The position numbers were made by a program, and so were the translations under genes. Shown here in pieces: positions 41,802-49,813 of a stretch of DNA of 64,000 nucleotides (positions are counted from its first letter, which is position 1; every line of letters starts with the position of its first letter). This DNA comes from Anabaena sp. UHCC 0187 (GTDB lineage: Bacteria > Cyanobacteriota > Cyanobacteriia > Cyanobacteriales > Nostocaceae): positions 88,086 to 152,085 of the forward strand of contig NZ_VILB01000014.1 of the NCBI RefSeq assembly GCF_009712035.1, written 5' to 3'. The notes beneath the pieces were generated by a model, which saw only the letters and a program-made list of their open reading frames with translations, was not told the origin of the DNA and did not search any database.

Positions 41802-42578
41802 CTACATCCCCATAATTTCATAACCTGCATCTACATACAGGATTTGTCCAGTAATACCGCTGGCTAAATCACTACACAAAAAAGCTGCTGTATTACCTAC
41901 TTCTAATTGAGTAACGGTGCGACGCAGGGGAGCTATTTCCTCAACATGATGAATCATATCTAAAATACCGCCCACGGCTGAAGATGCTAAGGTGCGAATG
42001 GGACCGGCGGAAATACCATTGACGCGAATATTTTCCGGACCGAGTTCTGCGGCTAAATAACGAACACTGGCTTCTAAACCGGCTTTAGCCACACCCATGA
42101 CATTATAATTAGGAATTGCTCGAACTGCTCCTAAATATGTAAGAGTAATAATACTTCCACCTTCAGTCATCAAAGGTTTGGCTGCACCGCTTAACTGTAC
42201 AAGTGAATAAGTGCTAACTTCCAAGGCCGTATTGAAACCAGAACGAGAAGTTTGACTAAAACCTCCAGTCAAATCTTCTCTTTTAGCAAAGGCCAAACAA
42301 TGCACCAAAATATCTATTTTCCCCCATTCTTGCCGGATGGTTTCAAAAGTAGATTGAATTTGCTCGTCATTTTCAACATTGCAGGGCAAAAATAGGCTAG
42401 GACTGAGCGGTTCTACCAATTCAGAAACTTTTTTTTCCATTTTACCCTTGTCATCTGGCAAGTAGGTAATGCCCAAATTAGCCCCGGCTTTGTGCAGTTG
42501 TTGGGCAATTCCCCAAGCAATAGAACGGTTATTGGCAATACCTGTAACTAGGGCATTTTTTCCAGATAGATTGAGCAT
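41802..42578 (-). CDS. fabI: Enoyl-[acyl-carrier-protein] reductase [NADH]
   Basis: 258 residues, short-chain dehydrogenase fold. NADH is bound by VTGIANNRSIAWGIAQQL (residues 10-27); the active-site pattern is Tyr...Tyr-x6-Lys in TLTYLGAVRAIPNYNVMGVAKAG. It catalyses the last step of fatty acid elongation. It is divergent from ntcA, in the same arrangement as other Nostocales. Confidence 0.96.
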   Translation of the reverse strand: MLNLSGKNALVTGIANNRSIAWGIAQQLHKAGANLGITYLPDDKGKMEKKVSELVEPLSPSLFLPCNVENDEQIQSTFETIRQEWGKIDILVHCLAFAKREDLTGGFSQTSRSGFNTALEVSTYSLVQLSGAAKPLMTEGGSIITLTYLGAVRAIPNYNVMGVAKAGLEASVRYLAAELGPENIRVNGISAGPIRTLASSAVGGILDMIHHVEEIAPLRRTVTQLEVGNTAAFLCSDLASGITGQILYVDAGYEIMGM

Positions 42579-42956
42579 AGAAATTGCTAATGTAATTCAT
42601 CATTAGGAGCATACTAGAATCTGAGCCTAGTTTGACTGCGTTGGGCTAGGGATTTTCCAAAATGCTGCCAGAGTAGTCAGTAAGCCGCCAAAAAACTATG
42701 ACCATGTTTGCAAAAATTCTCAAGAAATTTGCAATTTTTAGAGGCAAAACTTTTTGACTCTAATTGGTGAAACTACTTATCAAGGATTACTAGCTAAACA
42801 GAACAAGAATTATGTATCATTATAAACGAAGGACTAGGAATTCTGAGTTTAAGTATAGGAAAAAACAAAAAGGTTAATGGTGATTTATTGATTTTTCAGG
42901 TGTATTCTTAGGTAATTAGTTTTTGTTTTTCTGGCATTGGGTAGGGGAAGGGAGAA
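42579..42956. promoter_or_regulatory. fabI/ntcA intergenic regulatory region
   Basis: 378 bases with no gene, holding the promoters of divergent fabI and ntcA. A GTA-N8-AAC sequence lies at 42814-42827, one base off the NtcA consensus GTA-N8-TAC; it is a candidate site for ntcA autoregulation. GGGAG lies just before the ntcA ATG. Confidence 0.5.
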
Positions 42957-43628
42957 ATGATAGTGACACAAGATAAAGCCCTAGCAAATGTTTTTCGTCA
43001 AATGGCGACCGGGGCATTTCCTCCGGTTGTGGAAACATTTGAACGCAATAAGACGATCTTCTTTCCGGGAGATCCTGCCGAACGAGTTTATTTTCTTCTC
43101 AAGGGTGCTGTGAAACTGTCCAGGGTGTATGAGGCAGGAGAAGAAATAACGGTAGCTCTGCTCCGGGAAAATAGCGTTTTTGGCGTGCTGTCGTTGCTGA
43201 CAGGTAATAAGTCTGATCGATTCTATCATGCAGTGGCATTTACTACTGTAGAATTGCTTTCAGCCCCAATTGAACAAGTCGAACAGGCACTGAAGGAAAA
43301 TCCAGAATTGTCAATGTTAATGCTGCGAGGTCTTTCTTCGCGGATTCTGCAAACAGAGATGATGATTGAAACTCTTGCTCACCGGGACATGGGTTCGCGG
43401 TTAATTAGTTTCCTGTTAATTCTTTGTCGAGATTTTGGCGTTCCTTGCGCTGATGGCATTACCATTGATCTGAAGTTATCCCATCAGGCGATCGCTGAAG
43501 CAATCGGTTCTACTCGCGTTACAGTCACTAGACTGCTGGGAGATCTCCGCGAGAAGAAAATGATTTCCATCCATAAAAAGAAGATTACTGTGCATAAGCC
43601 TGTTGCTTTAAGTAAGCAATTTACGTAA
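42957..43628 (+). CDS. ntcA: Global nitrogen regulator NtcA
   Basis: 223 residues, identical in length to NtcA of Nostoc. It is a CRP/FNR family dimeric activator that binds 2-oxoglutarate and controls nitrogen assimilation and heterocyst genes. The N-terminal cyclic-nucleotide-binding-like barrel includes [18 protein letters not shown]; the effector/dimer helix is [19 protein letters not shown]; the C-terminal HTH reads [20 protein letters not shown], identical to the recognition helix of the family. GGGAG precedes the ATG closely. Confidence 0.98.
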   Translation: MIVTQDKALANVFRQMATGAFPPVVETFERNKTIFFPGDPAERVYFLLKGAVKLSRVYEAGEEITVALLRENSVFGVLSLLTGNKSDRFYHAVAFTTVELLSAPIEQVEQALKENPELSMLMLRGLSSRILQTEMMIETLAHRDMGSRLISFLLILCRDFGVPCADGITIDLKLSHQAIAEAIGSTRVTVTRLLGDLREKKMISIHKKKITVHKPVALSKQFT

Positions 43629-43647
43629 GCATTCAGCATTCAGCGGG

Positions 43648-43745
43648 TTGTTGAGAAGGGGATTTAAATAAACCCTACCTCAACAGAATTCCGTCTGTAG
43701 AGACGGGGAAATTAAACTCAGAATTAGCTTACTAGTTGATAACTG
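43648..43745. repeat. Intergenic hairpin repeat (GTTGAGAAGGGGATTT)
   Basis: Reads gttgagaaggggatttaaat, then ccctacctcaacag, then agaattagcttactagttga. A close relative is at 60328-60402. The arms gttgag/ctcaac and gggg/ccct form the stem; the copy near ntcA carries an extra insert (gaattccgtctgtagagacg). Confidence 0.8.
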
Positions 43746-43861
43746 AATGCTGATAGCTGGTTAAAAATTATAAGGTAATGGAGTTGGCACAGGTTCCATT
43801 TTTGAGGTAGTGCGGTTTTGGGGTCTCTCCAGGCAGAGCAACTACCATAGAGATTCAACCG

Positions 43862-44240
43862 TTGACACTCCCCGGTCTAAAGATACGGGGATTCTTGGTT
43901 CAACGAGACCACTTAAACTAGACTCCTTGCGTTATCTAGCTCAGAGGTGGGACTCTTCCCAAGCGTTAACTTTCGGTCTGCCCGACCGTAGTTGCATTGC
44001 TGCAAGTCCTGTTTAGCTTGAAACGATTGTTTCAAAATTCTGAGTCGTCACGCTCGGTATAAATCTTTTACCTACTGCTAGGAGGAAAACGTGAACAATG
44101 CAGTAGAACCGCATAGATTTAATTGTCAAGGTACAGATTGCTGTTAGGCAGTTAGGTTTTTAGACAGGTTGATTACCTTTCCTGTTGCAATTAGTATAAC
44201 ACAAGTCACTGGAGGCTTTAGCCTCTAATTGGCTTTCATA
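43862..44240 (-). mobile_element. tnpB-less IS200/IS605-like relic with structured RNA-like region
   Basis: On the minus strand this segment begins (44240) with a subterminal hairpin (agaggct/agcctc) and a TTATAC box, and ends (43862-43893) with the typical IS605 right end AATCCCCG...CGGGGAGTGTCAA. Between them lie several short hairpins: cggtc/gaccg near 43973-43988, ttgca/tgcaa near 43993-44005, gaaac/gtttc near 44019-44034. No transposase or TnpB reading frame remains, apart from short open tails. The structured stretch is where TnpB elements carry their guide (omega) RNA. A GTG mini-frame of 18 codons with AGGAGG at 44091 is also seen. Classification is by analogy, not alignment. Confidence 0.5.
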
Positions 44241-44353
44241 ATTTGGAGGAAAATCTCAAAATTGGATAATTTGTGTTTTTGCCTAACTCCATTTACCCAC
44301 AGACAATGGTTAAACGTAGTAGGCTGGATCGGTTAGCATTACGGTAGCTAAAA

Positions 44354-45802
44354 ATGACCACCGGGTACATTCTGATTGCAGCAATTCTCATTTTGGGAGG
44401 CGTAATTGCCACCGTGGGCGATCGCATCGGCACACGAGTTGGTAAAGCACGCCTCTCACTCTTCAACTTACGTCCTAAAAAAACTGCTGTAATTGTCACT
44501 ATTTTTACAGGTGGTCTAATTTCTGCATCAACTTTAGCAATCCTATTTGCTGCTGATGGCGGATTGCGAAAGGGTGTATTTGAGTTAGAGGATATTCAAA
44601 GAGATTTGACGAACAAGCGGGAACAACTAAAAACCGCACAAACCCAAAAAAGTCAGGTAGAGACTGAATTAAACAAGGCTAGACAAGAAAAAATTCAGGC
44701 ACAACAAGAACTACAGACAATTAATAAATCATTACAGACAGCGAATACTAAACAAAAGATAACGCAAGCTCAACTCAATCGTACCCTCAACCAACAAGCA
44801 AAAACCCAAGCACGACTTAACGAAACTCAAAATCGTCTGGGTGGAATTGTGATTCAGTACCAACAAGCTAGAACTGAATTACAAACTCTTTATAATCAGC
44901 GAAAGACATTACAAGCTGCGGTGGAAGATTTGAAGGCGGAACAGCAGCGATTGTATGCTGAAGCTAAACAAGCCATTGATGAAGCAAGGACGGCTATTGA
45001 AAAACGCGATCGCAAAATTGCCAATTTAGATAAACTTATTCAAAATCGTAATTTAGAAATTAAACTGCGAGAGGAAGTTATTGCGACTAGAGAATCTCGC
45101 CTGAAAGAATTAGAGAAACAACAGCAATTTTTAGAACAGGAAGTAGCCAGACTAGAAAAATATTATCAGTCCTATCGTGACCTGCGTTTGGGTAAATTAG
45201 CCTTAGTTAGGGGACAAGTCATAGCCGCAGGGCTAATTACTGTTAACAAGCCTAATGGGGCAAGCCAGGCAATTATCCAAGTTCTTCAGGAAGCTAACCG
45301 CAATGCCAATATTCAGTTAACTGAACCTGGTGCGACACCAGCAAATAAAGAAATACTCCGTGTCACCAAAGATAAAGTTGAGCAATTAATTGCACAAATT
45401 AAAGATGGTCGGGAATACGTAGTCCGAATTTTTTCCGCAGGTAATTATGTTAGAGGCGAAAAGCAAATAGAATTTTTTGCAGACGCAACCCGAAATCAAC
45501 TGGTATTTTCATCAGGGGAAATTCTAGCTACAACTACAGCGGATTTAAAAAATATGACATCTAATCAACTGCGTCAACGGCTAGATTTATTAATGTCTGC
45601 TTCTGAATTTCGCGCCCGGAATGCGGGAATTGTTGAACCTGTGCAAATAGAAGGAACTCTTTTGCGCTTTGTCAGCCAATTACAGCAGGCACAGCAAGAA
45701 GTAGAAATTAAAGCTATAGCCGCAGAAGATACTTATACCGTCGGCCCTCTAAAAGTTAAATTAGTAGCCCTATTAAATGGACAAATTCTTTTTAGTACAT
45801 GA
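44354..45802 (+). CDS. DUF3084 membrane-anchored coiled-coil protein
   Basis: 482 residues. Two N-terminal membrane segments (about 4-22 and 45-66) flank GDRIGTRVGKARLSLFNLRPKKTAV. A long coiled coil (about 75-275) follows, rich in Q, E, K and R, and then a globular C-terminal half with GKLALVRGQVIAAGLI and ASQAIIQVLQEANRNANIQL. The family is conserved in cyanobacteria and its function is unknown; location next to ntcA is typical of Nostocales. RBS is weak. Confidence 0.9.
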   Translation: MTTGYILIAAILILGGVIATVGDRIGTRVGKARLSLFNLRPKKTAVIVTIFTGGLISASTLAILFAADGGLRKGVFELEDIQRDLTNKREQLKTAQTQKSQVETELNKARQEKIQAQQELQTINKSLQTANTKQKITQAQLNRTLNQQAKTQARLNETQNRLGGIVIQYQQARTELQTLYNQRKTLQAAVEDLKAEQQRLYAEAKQAIDEARTAIEKRDRKIANLDKLIQNRNLEIKLREEVIATRESRLKELEKQQQFLEQEVARLEKYYQSYRDLRLGKLALVRGQVIAAGLITVNKPNGASQAIIQVLQEANRNANIQLTEPGATPANKEILRVTKDKVEQLIAQIKDGREYVVRIFSAGNYVRGEKQIEFFADATRNQLVFSSGEILATTTADLKNMTSNQLRQRLDLLMSASEFRARNAGIVEPVQIEGTLLRFVSQLQQAQQEVEIKAIAAEDTYTVGPLKVKLVALLNGQILFST

Positions 45803-45852
45803 GGAAGTAGGCAAGAGGCAAAAGGCAAGAGGGGAAAAGAATTAGTTTACCC

Positions 45853-45900
45853 ATAACAACTGACAAATGACAAATGACAACTGACAACTGACAAATGACT
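45853..45900. repeat. Heptamer STRR tract containing the yqgF start codon
   Basis: Tandem aactgac/aaatgac heptamers; the last unit (ctgacaaatgact) supplies the ATG at 45895 and the second codon of the next gene. Confidence 0.9.
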
Positions 45901-46317
45901 AATACACAACCTGTAATTTTAGGATTTGATCCCGGTCGTGATAAATGTGGGATTGCCGTGATGGGACTAGATAGGCAAATATTCTATCATCAAGTTGTTT
46001 TGGCAAATGAGGCGATCGCTAATATTGAAATACAACTGCAAAAATTCCCTGTATCCTTAATGGTGATGGGAGATCAAACAACGGCTAAAAAGTGGAAACA
46101 GCAACTTAATCAAGAATTAAGTAAACCCACCAATATCATTTTGGTTGATGAACGTTATTCCACTTTACAGGCACGCGATCGCTATTGGCAGATGTATCCA
46201 CCCCAAGGCATCACTAAACTATTACCCAAAGGTTTGCGTCAACCTCCCCGGCCAATAGATGACATTGTCGCCATTCTTTTAATTGAACGATATCTTAACC
46301 GACTGACTGACAACTAA
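45895..46317 (+). CDS. YqgF/RuvX-like RNase H-fold protein
   Basis: 140 residues, RNase H-like fold. The first acidic position is ILGFDPGRDKCGIAV, a middle Glu lies in LVDERYSTLQARDRYW, and the last acidic pair in RPIDDIVAILLIERYL. The family processes pre-16S rRNA or acts as a putative Holliday junction resolvase. No ribosome binding site; the start codon is inside a repeat. The stop lies one base from the convergent DUF3146 stop. Confidence 0.85.
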   Translation: MTNTQPVILGFDPGRDKCGIAVMGLDRQIFYHQVVLANEAIANIEIQLQKFPVSLMVMGDQTTAKKWKQQLNQELSKPTNIILVDERYSTLQARDRYWQMYPPQGITKLLPKGLRQPPRPIDDIVAILLIERYLNRLTDN

Positions 46318-46318
46318 T

Positions 46319-46582
46319 TTACAATTCAGCCCGAATTGTAAAATCATAATCCCCCCCAGGTTCTAACTGATAGTCCTGTTGTTCTAAAAACCGCCCTAGA
46401 GGTTCTTTGATTAAAGCACGACCCTGGGAAGGCTTCACAGACAGTTCTCCCCGACGGAAATGCCACTGGAAATGCCACTGAAAATTACCGGCGCTAACTT
46501 CACCTTCAAGAAAGCCTTGTTGCCAAGATTGGCGGGTAACTCTCACATGAGCAGTAGTTTCTGGCAGACGTTTAGCACTCAC
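46319..46582 (-). CDS. DUF3146 family protein
   Basis: An 87-residue small protein conserved in cyanobacteria; function unknown. It starts at GTG 46582 (MSAKRLPETTAHVRVTRQSW). A 12-bp tandem duplication (aaatgccactgg/aaatgccactga) produces FQWHFQWHF near residue 35, probably a strain-specific change. It ends DYDFTIRAEL. It converges with yqgF. Confidence 0.8.
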   Translation of the reverse strand: MSAKRLPETTAHVRVTRQSWQQGFLEGEVSAGNFQWHFQWHFRRGELSVKPSQGRALIKEPLGRFLEQQDYQLEPGGDYDFTIRAEL

Positions 46583-46751
46583 GCTTATTTGATATCAAGT
46601 ATGGGATAAAAGCCAATTATTTATGTAGGCTACTTATTCTATGTACCAAAAATAGCTTAATTCTACAAACTCATAAAAACAAGATAAGTTATTAAAGTCC
46701 AGTTTCTTAACTGCTCTTTTGTAGTTAATTGACGATAAATGCAAGATCATA

Positions 46752-46928
46752 ATGCAATTATTGCATAAAACTATTTGTGAAGAGTGTGCTTTTTATATCA
46801 AATTAGAATGCACTCACCCTGATGAGTTGGCAGTTAATTGTGCTACTGTCACTTTCTGTAATTCATTCACTCCAGCGGTAGAAGTTGATAGTCCTTGTGT
46901 GTCTTTTGGTAATGATAATGAATATTAA
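46752..46928 (+). CDS. Small cysteine-rich protein (58 residues)
   Basis: ATG at 46752, stop at 46928. The protein starts MQLLHKTICEECAFYIKLEC and contains seven cysteines, among them a CxxC pair in ICEEC and others in LEC, NC, FC and PC. The spacing is like a small zinc-binding or metal-binding protein, and the frame has no run of rare codons. There is no Shine-Dalgarno motif, and the family is not known to me, so it is a candidate only. It stands alone in the gap between DUF3146 and the 105-residue protein. Confidence 0.5.
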   Translation: MQLLHKTICEECAFYIKLECTHPDELAVNCATVTFCNSFTPAVEVDSPCVSFGNDNEY

Positions 46929-47053
46929 TTCTGTTTCCCACAAAGTCGCAGATAAAGAAAATCAGCACAAAATATTGAGAGAATTATCTGACGGGAGAAC
47001 AAAAATAGAGTGCTATATAAATAGCATAGCTTTTTTGATGTCCGATACTTATG

Positions 47054-47371
47054 TTAATCATCCAACCATAAATAACCTTTTTCCCCTGCACTCTTTCCAT
47101 TCCATTTCATTGGGTTACTCATAGGTTGAAATTTAACGATAATTCGTTTTGGATCTTCTGATGATTGTTCCCATTCTTCAATTATTCCTTCTAAATAAGA
47201 CAATTCCTTTTTGCTTTCATGAAGTGCAAAATAAATACCTTTATCTAATTTTTCTTTAGTAATATGTTTCTTAGCCACCCACCAATGGCCACTTCTAAAA
47301 TACCCATGATCTAATCTTTCCACTCTAAGTCTATCTTTACAAATCACATGAATTCCTGCAACTCTTGACAT
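47054..47371 (-). CDS. Hypothetical protein, 105 residues
   Basis: A small soluble protein beginning MSRVAGIHVICKDRLRVERLD with a basic HWWVAKKHITKEKLDKGIYFAL middle part. The start has AAAGGAAA nine bases upstream. I do not recognise the family. It is alone, with a 293-base gap on its 5' side that holds the promoter of the toxin-antitoxin pair. Confidence 0.7.
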   Translation of the reverse strand: MSRVAGIHVICKDRLRVERLDHGYFRSGHWWVAKKHITKEKLDKGIYFALHESKKELSYLEGIIEEWEQSSEDPKRIIVKFQPMSNPMKWNGKSAGEKGYLWLDD

Positions 47372-47634
47372 TTTAATATTTCCTTTAATTACTACATTGG
47401 TATTTGTAACGCTTGAAAACTAGTTTTTGGTATTAAAATAATATAATCCAAAATACCTAAACTCAGGAATTTATATATACTACAACGAAGAAGGTAAATT
47501 AGTAATCATAAAGGAAGACTGGTATTATCCCAATTTCATCAACCAGCAAACAAACAGTTGGCAAAACCTTTGTCCGGAATGACCTTACACTTACAAGAGA
47601 CTAATGAAAACATTTTAAAAAATAATGTATAATG

Positions 47635-47648
47635 TAATGTATACATTA
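47635..47648. promoter_or_regulatory. Palindromic operator candidate of the RHH antitoxin
   Basis: Perfect 14-bp palindrome taatgtatacatta 17 bases before the antitoxin GTG start, within AT-rich DNA with more tata-like half-sites nearby. Ribbon-helix-helix antitoxins bind such sites for autoregulation. Confidence 0.55.
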
Positions 47649-47664
47649 AATATACTTCTAAATT

Positions 47665-47922
47665 GTGTCAACCAAAATTCGCAAACAGATTTATATCCAA
47701 CCACGTCAAGAACATCTACTCAAAGAAATTGCACAACAAACAGGTATAAGTGAAGCCGAGATTATCCGTCAAGCCATTGACCTTCATCTTGGTGAAATTA
47801 CTGTCCCCCAAACTGATATTTCACTGTGGGAAGCCGAAAGAGAATTTATTGCACAAATCAAAACTCGACCTGTTCAAGCTGGAGGTAGAGACTGGAAGCG
47901 AGAAGACCTTTATGAACGGTAG
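47665..47922 (+). CDS. Ribbon-helix-helix (CopG-like) antitoxin
   Basis: 85 residues from GTG 47665: the N-terminal strand RKQIYIQPRQEHLLKEIAQQ and helix TGISEAEIIRQAIDLHL are an RHH fold. The C-terminal tail (WEAEREFIAQIK..., RDWKREDLYER) would bind the toxin. It overlaps the PIN toxin start by 11 bases. Confidence 0.85.
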   Translation: MSTKIRKQIYIQPRQEHLLKEIAQQTGISEAEIIRQAIDLHLGEITVPQTDISLWEAEREFIAQIKTRPVQAGGRDWKREDLYER

Positions 47923-48343
47923 AGTTTTTATTGATACGAATATTCTTGTGTACATCTACGACCCACTAGATACTATAAAACAGGAACAAGCGATCGCAGT
48001 TGTTGATAGGTTAATTCGTTCTGGAAAGGCAGTAATTAGTACCCAGGTTATAGGGGAGTTTTTTATGGCTACAACCCGCACTAGGAGGTCACTTTTAACT
48101 CCTGCTGAAGCACTGGTGCGAATGCGTAACTACTTAGCCATTTGCCATATTGTTGATATGACAAAATTAATCTCCCTAGAAGCGATTCGTGGTGTAGAAA
48201 CCCATAACTTTAGTTTTTGGGACGCGCAAATTTGGGCAACAGCCAGACTCAATCAAATTGAAGAAATTTACAGTGAGGACTTCCCGTCAGGTGCAATTGT
48301 TGAGGGTGTAAAGTTTACAAATCCTTTTAAAATGAATGATTAA
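47912..48343 (+). CDS. PIN-domain toxin (VapC-like)
   Basis: 143 residues from ATG 47912. PIN motifs are FIDTNILVYIYDPLD near the N-terminus, the Glu in VIGEFFMATTRTRRS, and the pair in ETHNFSFWDAQIWATARL, with SEDFPSGAIVEGVKFTNPF at the end. VapC toxins cleave specific tRNAs or rRNA. The gene is translated from the same mRNA as the antitoxin, as shown by the overlap. Confidence 0.92.
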   Translation: MNGRVFIDTNILVYIYDPLDTIKQEQAIAVVDRLIRSGKAVISTQVIGEFFMATTRTRRSLLTPAEALVRMRNYLAICHIVDMTKLISLEAIRGVETHNFSFWDAQIWATARLNQIEEIYSEDFPSGAIVEGVKFTNPFKMND

Positions 48344-48472
48344 TTATGCTTTATGCACCCATATTTACCTTGCATATTTTCCTATTATTCACCAGAAAAA
48401 CATTGATTTTCCCTAATATTCCCTTCTTCCTTTGCGTCTTTGCTCCTTTGTGCCTTTGCGCGAAATAAACCC

Positions 48473-49384
48473 ATGCAATTATCATTAATTAAATATCCCA
48501 TCTTGGGGATAATCAGTTTATTATTATTAAGTATTAATATTCAGCCAGTATTTTCCAATTCTCCCCCGACTCTAATACTGGCACAAAAAGCAAATAGCAA
48601 AGCAGCTACAGAATCGTTAAATCAAGGACTACAAGCGATTCAATTAGGACAATTAGAAGCAGCAATTACCGCTTTTCGTCAAGCTATTAAACTAGATCCT
48701 AAATTAGCAGCAGCGCAGTATAACTTAGGTTTAGCACTACGACAATCAGGAAAGTTACAACCTGCGGCAGATGCTTTTTATCAAGCTACTCAAGCGGATT
48801 CTCAATTTGCTTTAGCTTTTGCAAATTTAGGTGGGGCATTATTAGAAGGAAATAATTTAAAATTGGCGCAAGATTATTTAAATCAGGCTTTGAAGTTAAA
48901 TCCAAATCTGGGTTTTGCCCATTATAACATGGGGTTGTTGAGGGAACAGGAGAAAAATTGGGAAAGTGCGATCGCCTCTTTTCAAAAAGCCAGAACCTAT
49001 AGTCAAAATGCTCCTGAACCAGCCTATCATTTAGGTATCTGTTATTTGCAACAAGGGAAAACTGAACAAGCGAAGACAGCTTTTACTCAAGCGATTAAAA
49101 TTAATCCTAAATACGCAGAAGCACACTATAATCTTGGTTCAATTTTATTTAACCAGGGAAAATTAAAAGAAGGTTTAGCAGCTTTCAGAAAATCAGCCGC
49201 AGCCAATTCTAATTATGCTAATGCCTATTATGGTGCAGGGTTAGTTTTTATGCAGTTAAAGCAATATAAAGAAGCTATGCAGGTCTTCCAATATGCCAGA
49301 GATTTATATAATACTCAAGGTAATTTACAATGGGTGAAAAATTCCCAGCAGTTATTACAACAAGCGGAAAAATTAAATAAATAG
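48473..49384 (+). CDS. Exported tetratricopeptide repeat protein
   Basis: 303 residues with a signal peptide (about 1-30, LLLLSINIQPVFS) followed by about six TPR units. Examples are LEAAITAFRQAIKLDPK, LKLAQDYLNQALKLNPN, TEQAKTAFTQAIKINPKYAEAHYNLG and KEGLAAFRKSAAANSN. Function: protein-protein interaction scaffold in the periplasm or inner membrane. ATG 48473 (MQLSLIKYP) is chosen; the frame upstream (to 48440) lies in the ctttgcgtctttgctcc repeat. Confidence 0.9.
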   Translation: MQLSLIKYPILGIISLLLLSINIQPVFSNSPPTLILAQKANSKAATESLNQGLQAIQLGQLEAAITAFRQAIKLDPKLAAAQYNLGLALRQSGKLQPAADAFYQATQADSQFALAFANLGGALLEGNNLKLAQDYLNQALKLNPNLGFAHYNMGLLREQEKNWESAIASFQKARTYSQNAPEPAYHLGICYLQQGKTEQAKTAFTQAIKINPKYAEAHYNLGSILFNQGKLKEGLAAFRKSAAANSNYANAYYGAGLVFMQLKQYKEAMQVFQYARDLYNTQGNLQWVKNSQQLLQQAEKLNK

Positions 49385-49526
49385 GTAGAGACAGTCTAGG
49401 GAACGTCTCTACTTTTTCATCAGCTACTAATAGAATATTTTCTCAGCTTTTAGATAGATGAATAAATCTAGGGGAATAAGTAGAAATTAATTAAGAAATT
49501 AATTAAATAACCAACAGAGTCGAAAA

Positions 49527-49760
49527 ATGACTAAAACCAAAACTCAAGAACCCATTAGTAACTTAGAGTTTGATTTTATTAGTGTGCTGCATACTAAATC
49601 GGTAGCAGTTCAAGCTTATGAAAATTATATCAAGGATGCCAAGGAAGCTAATTCTCAACCCTGTGTAGAACTGTTCCAAAAATTACGCCAATCAGAAATT
49701 GAACAAGCACACGAAATTCGTCATCATCTGCAAGAAGTTATGCAGCAAGGCAAGATGTAG
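49527..49760 (+). CDS. Small conserved helical protein (77 residues)
   Basis: 77 residues, charged and all-helical, with EFDFISVLHTKSVAVQAYENYIKDA and EIEQAHEIRHHLQEVMQQGKM. It looks like a ferritin-like helix-pair or DNA-binding-type small protein of cyanobacteria; function unknown. It lies upstream of and convergent with sigA. Confidence 0.7.
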   Translation: MTKTKTQEPISNLEFDFISVLHTKSVAVQAYENYIKDAKEANSQPCVELFQKLRQSEIEQAHEIRHHLQEVMQQGKM

Positions 49761-49813
49761 TTAATGCTGGGGGCAGGTTTAAGAGATTGATGATTTAAAC
49801 CCACCCCTAACAA

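Larger units (their letters stand above)
43629..44353. other. 725-base non-coding segment after ntcA
   Basis: Contains the hairpin repeat (43648-43745), the IS605-like relic (43862-44240) and about 110 bases of AT-rich sequence that must carry the DUF3084 gene promoter. No protein-coding gene is supported. Confidence 0.6.

Noticed and set aside
43810-44016. 68-residue reading frame in the segment after ntcA
   Set aside because: It runs through the IS605-like hairpin and structured region and has no ribosome binding site; coding is unlikely.
44091-44147. 18-codon mini-frame with a strong AGGAGG before a GTG
   Set aside because: Attractive start signal, but too short and inside a repeat-derived region; not called as a gene.
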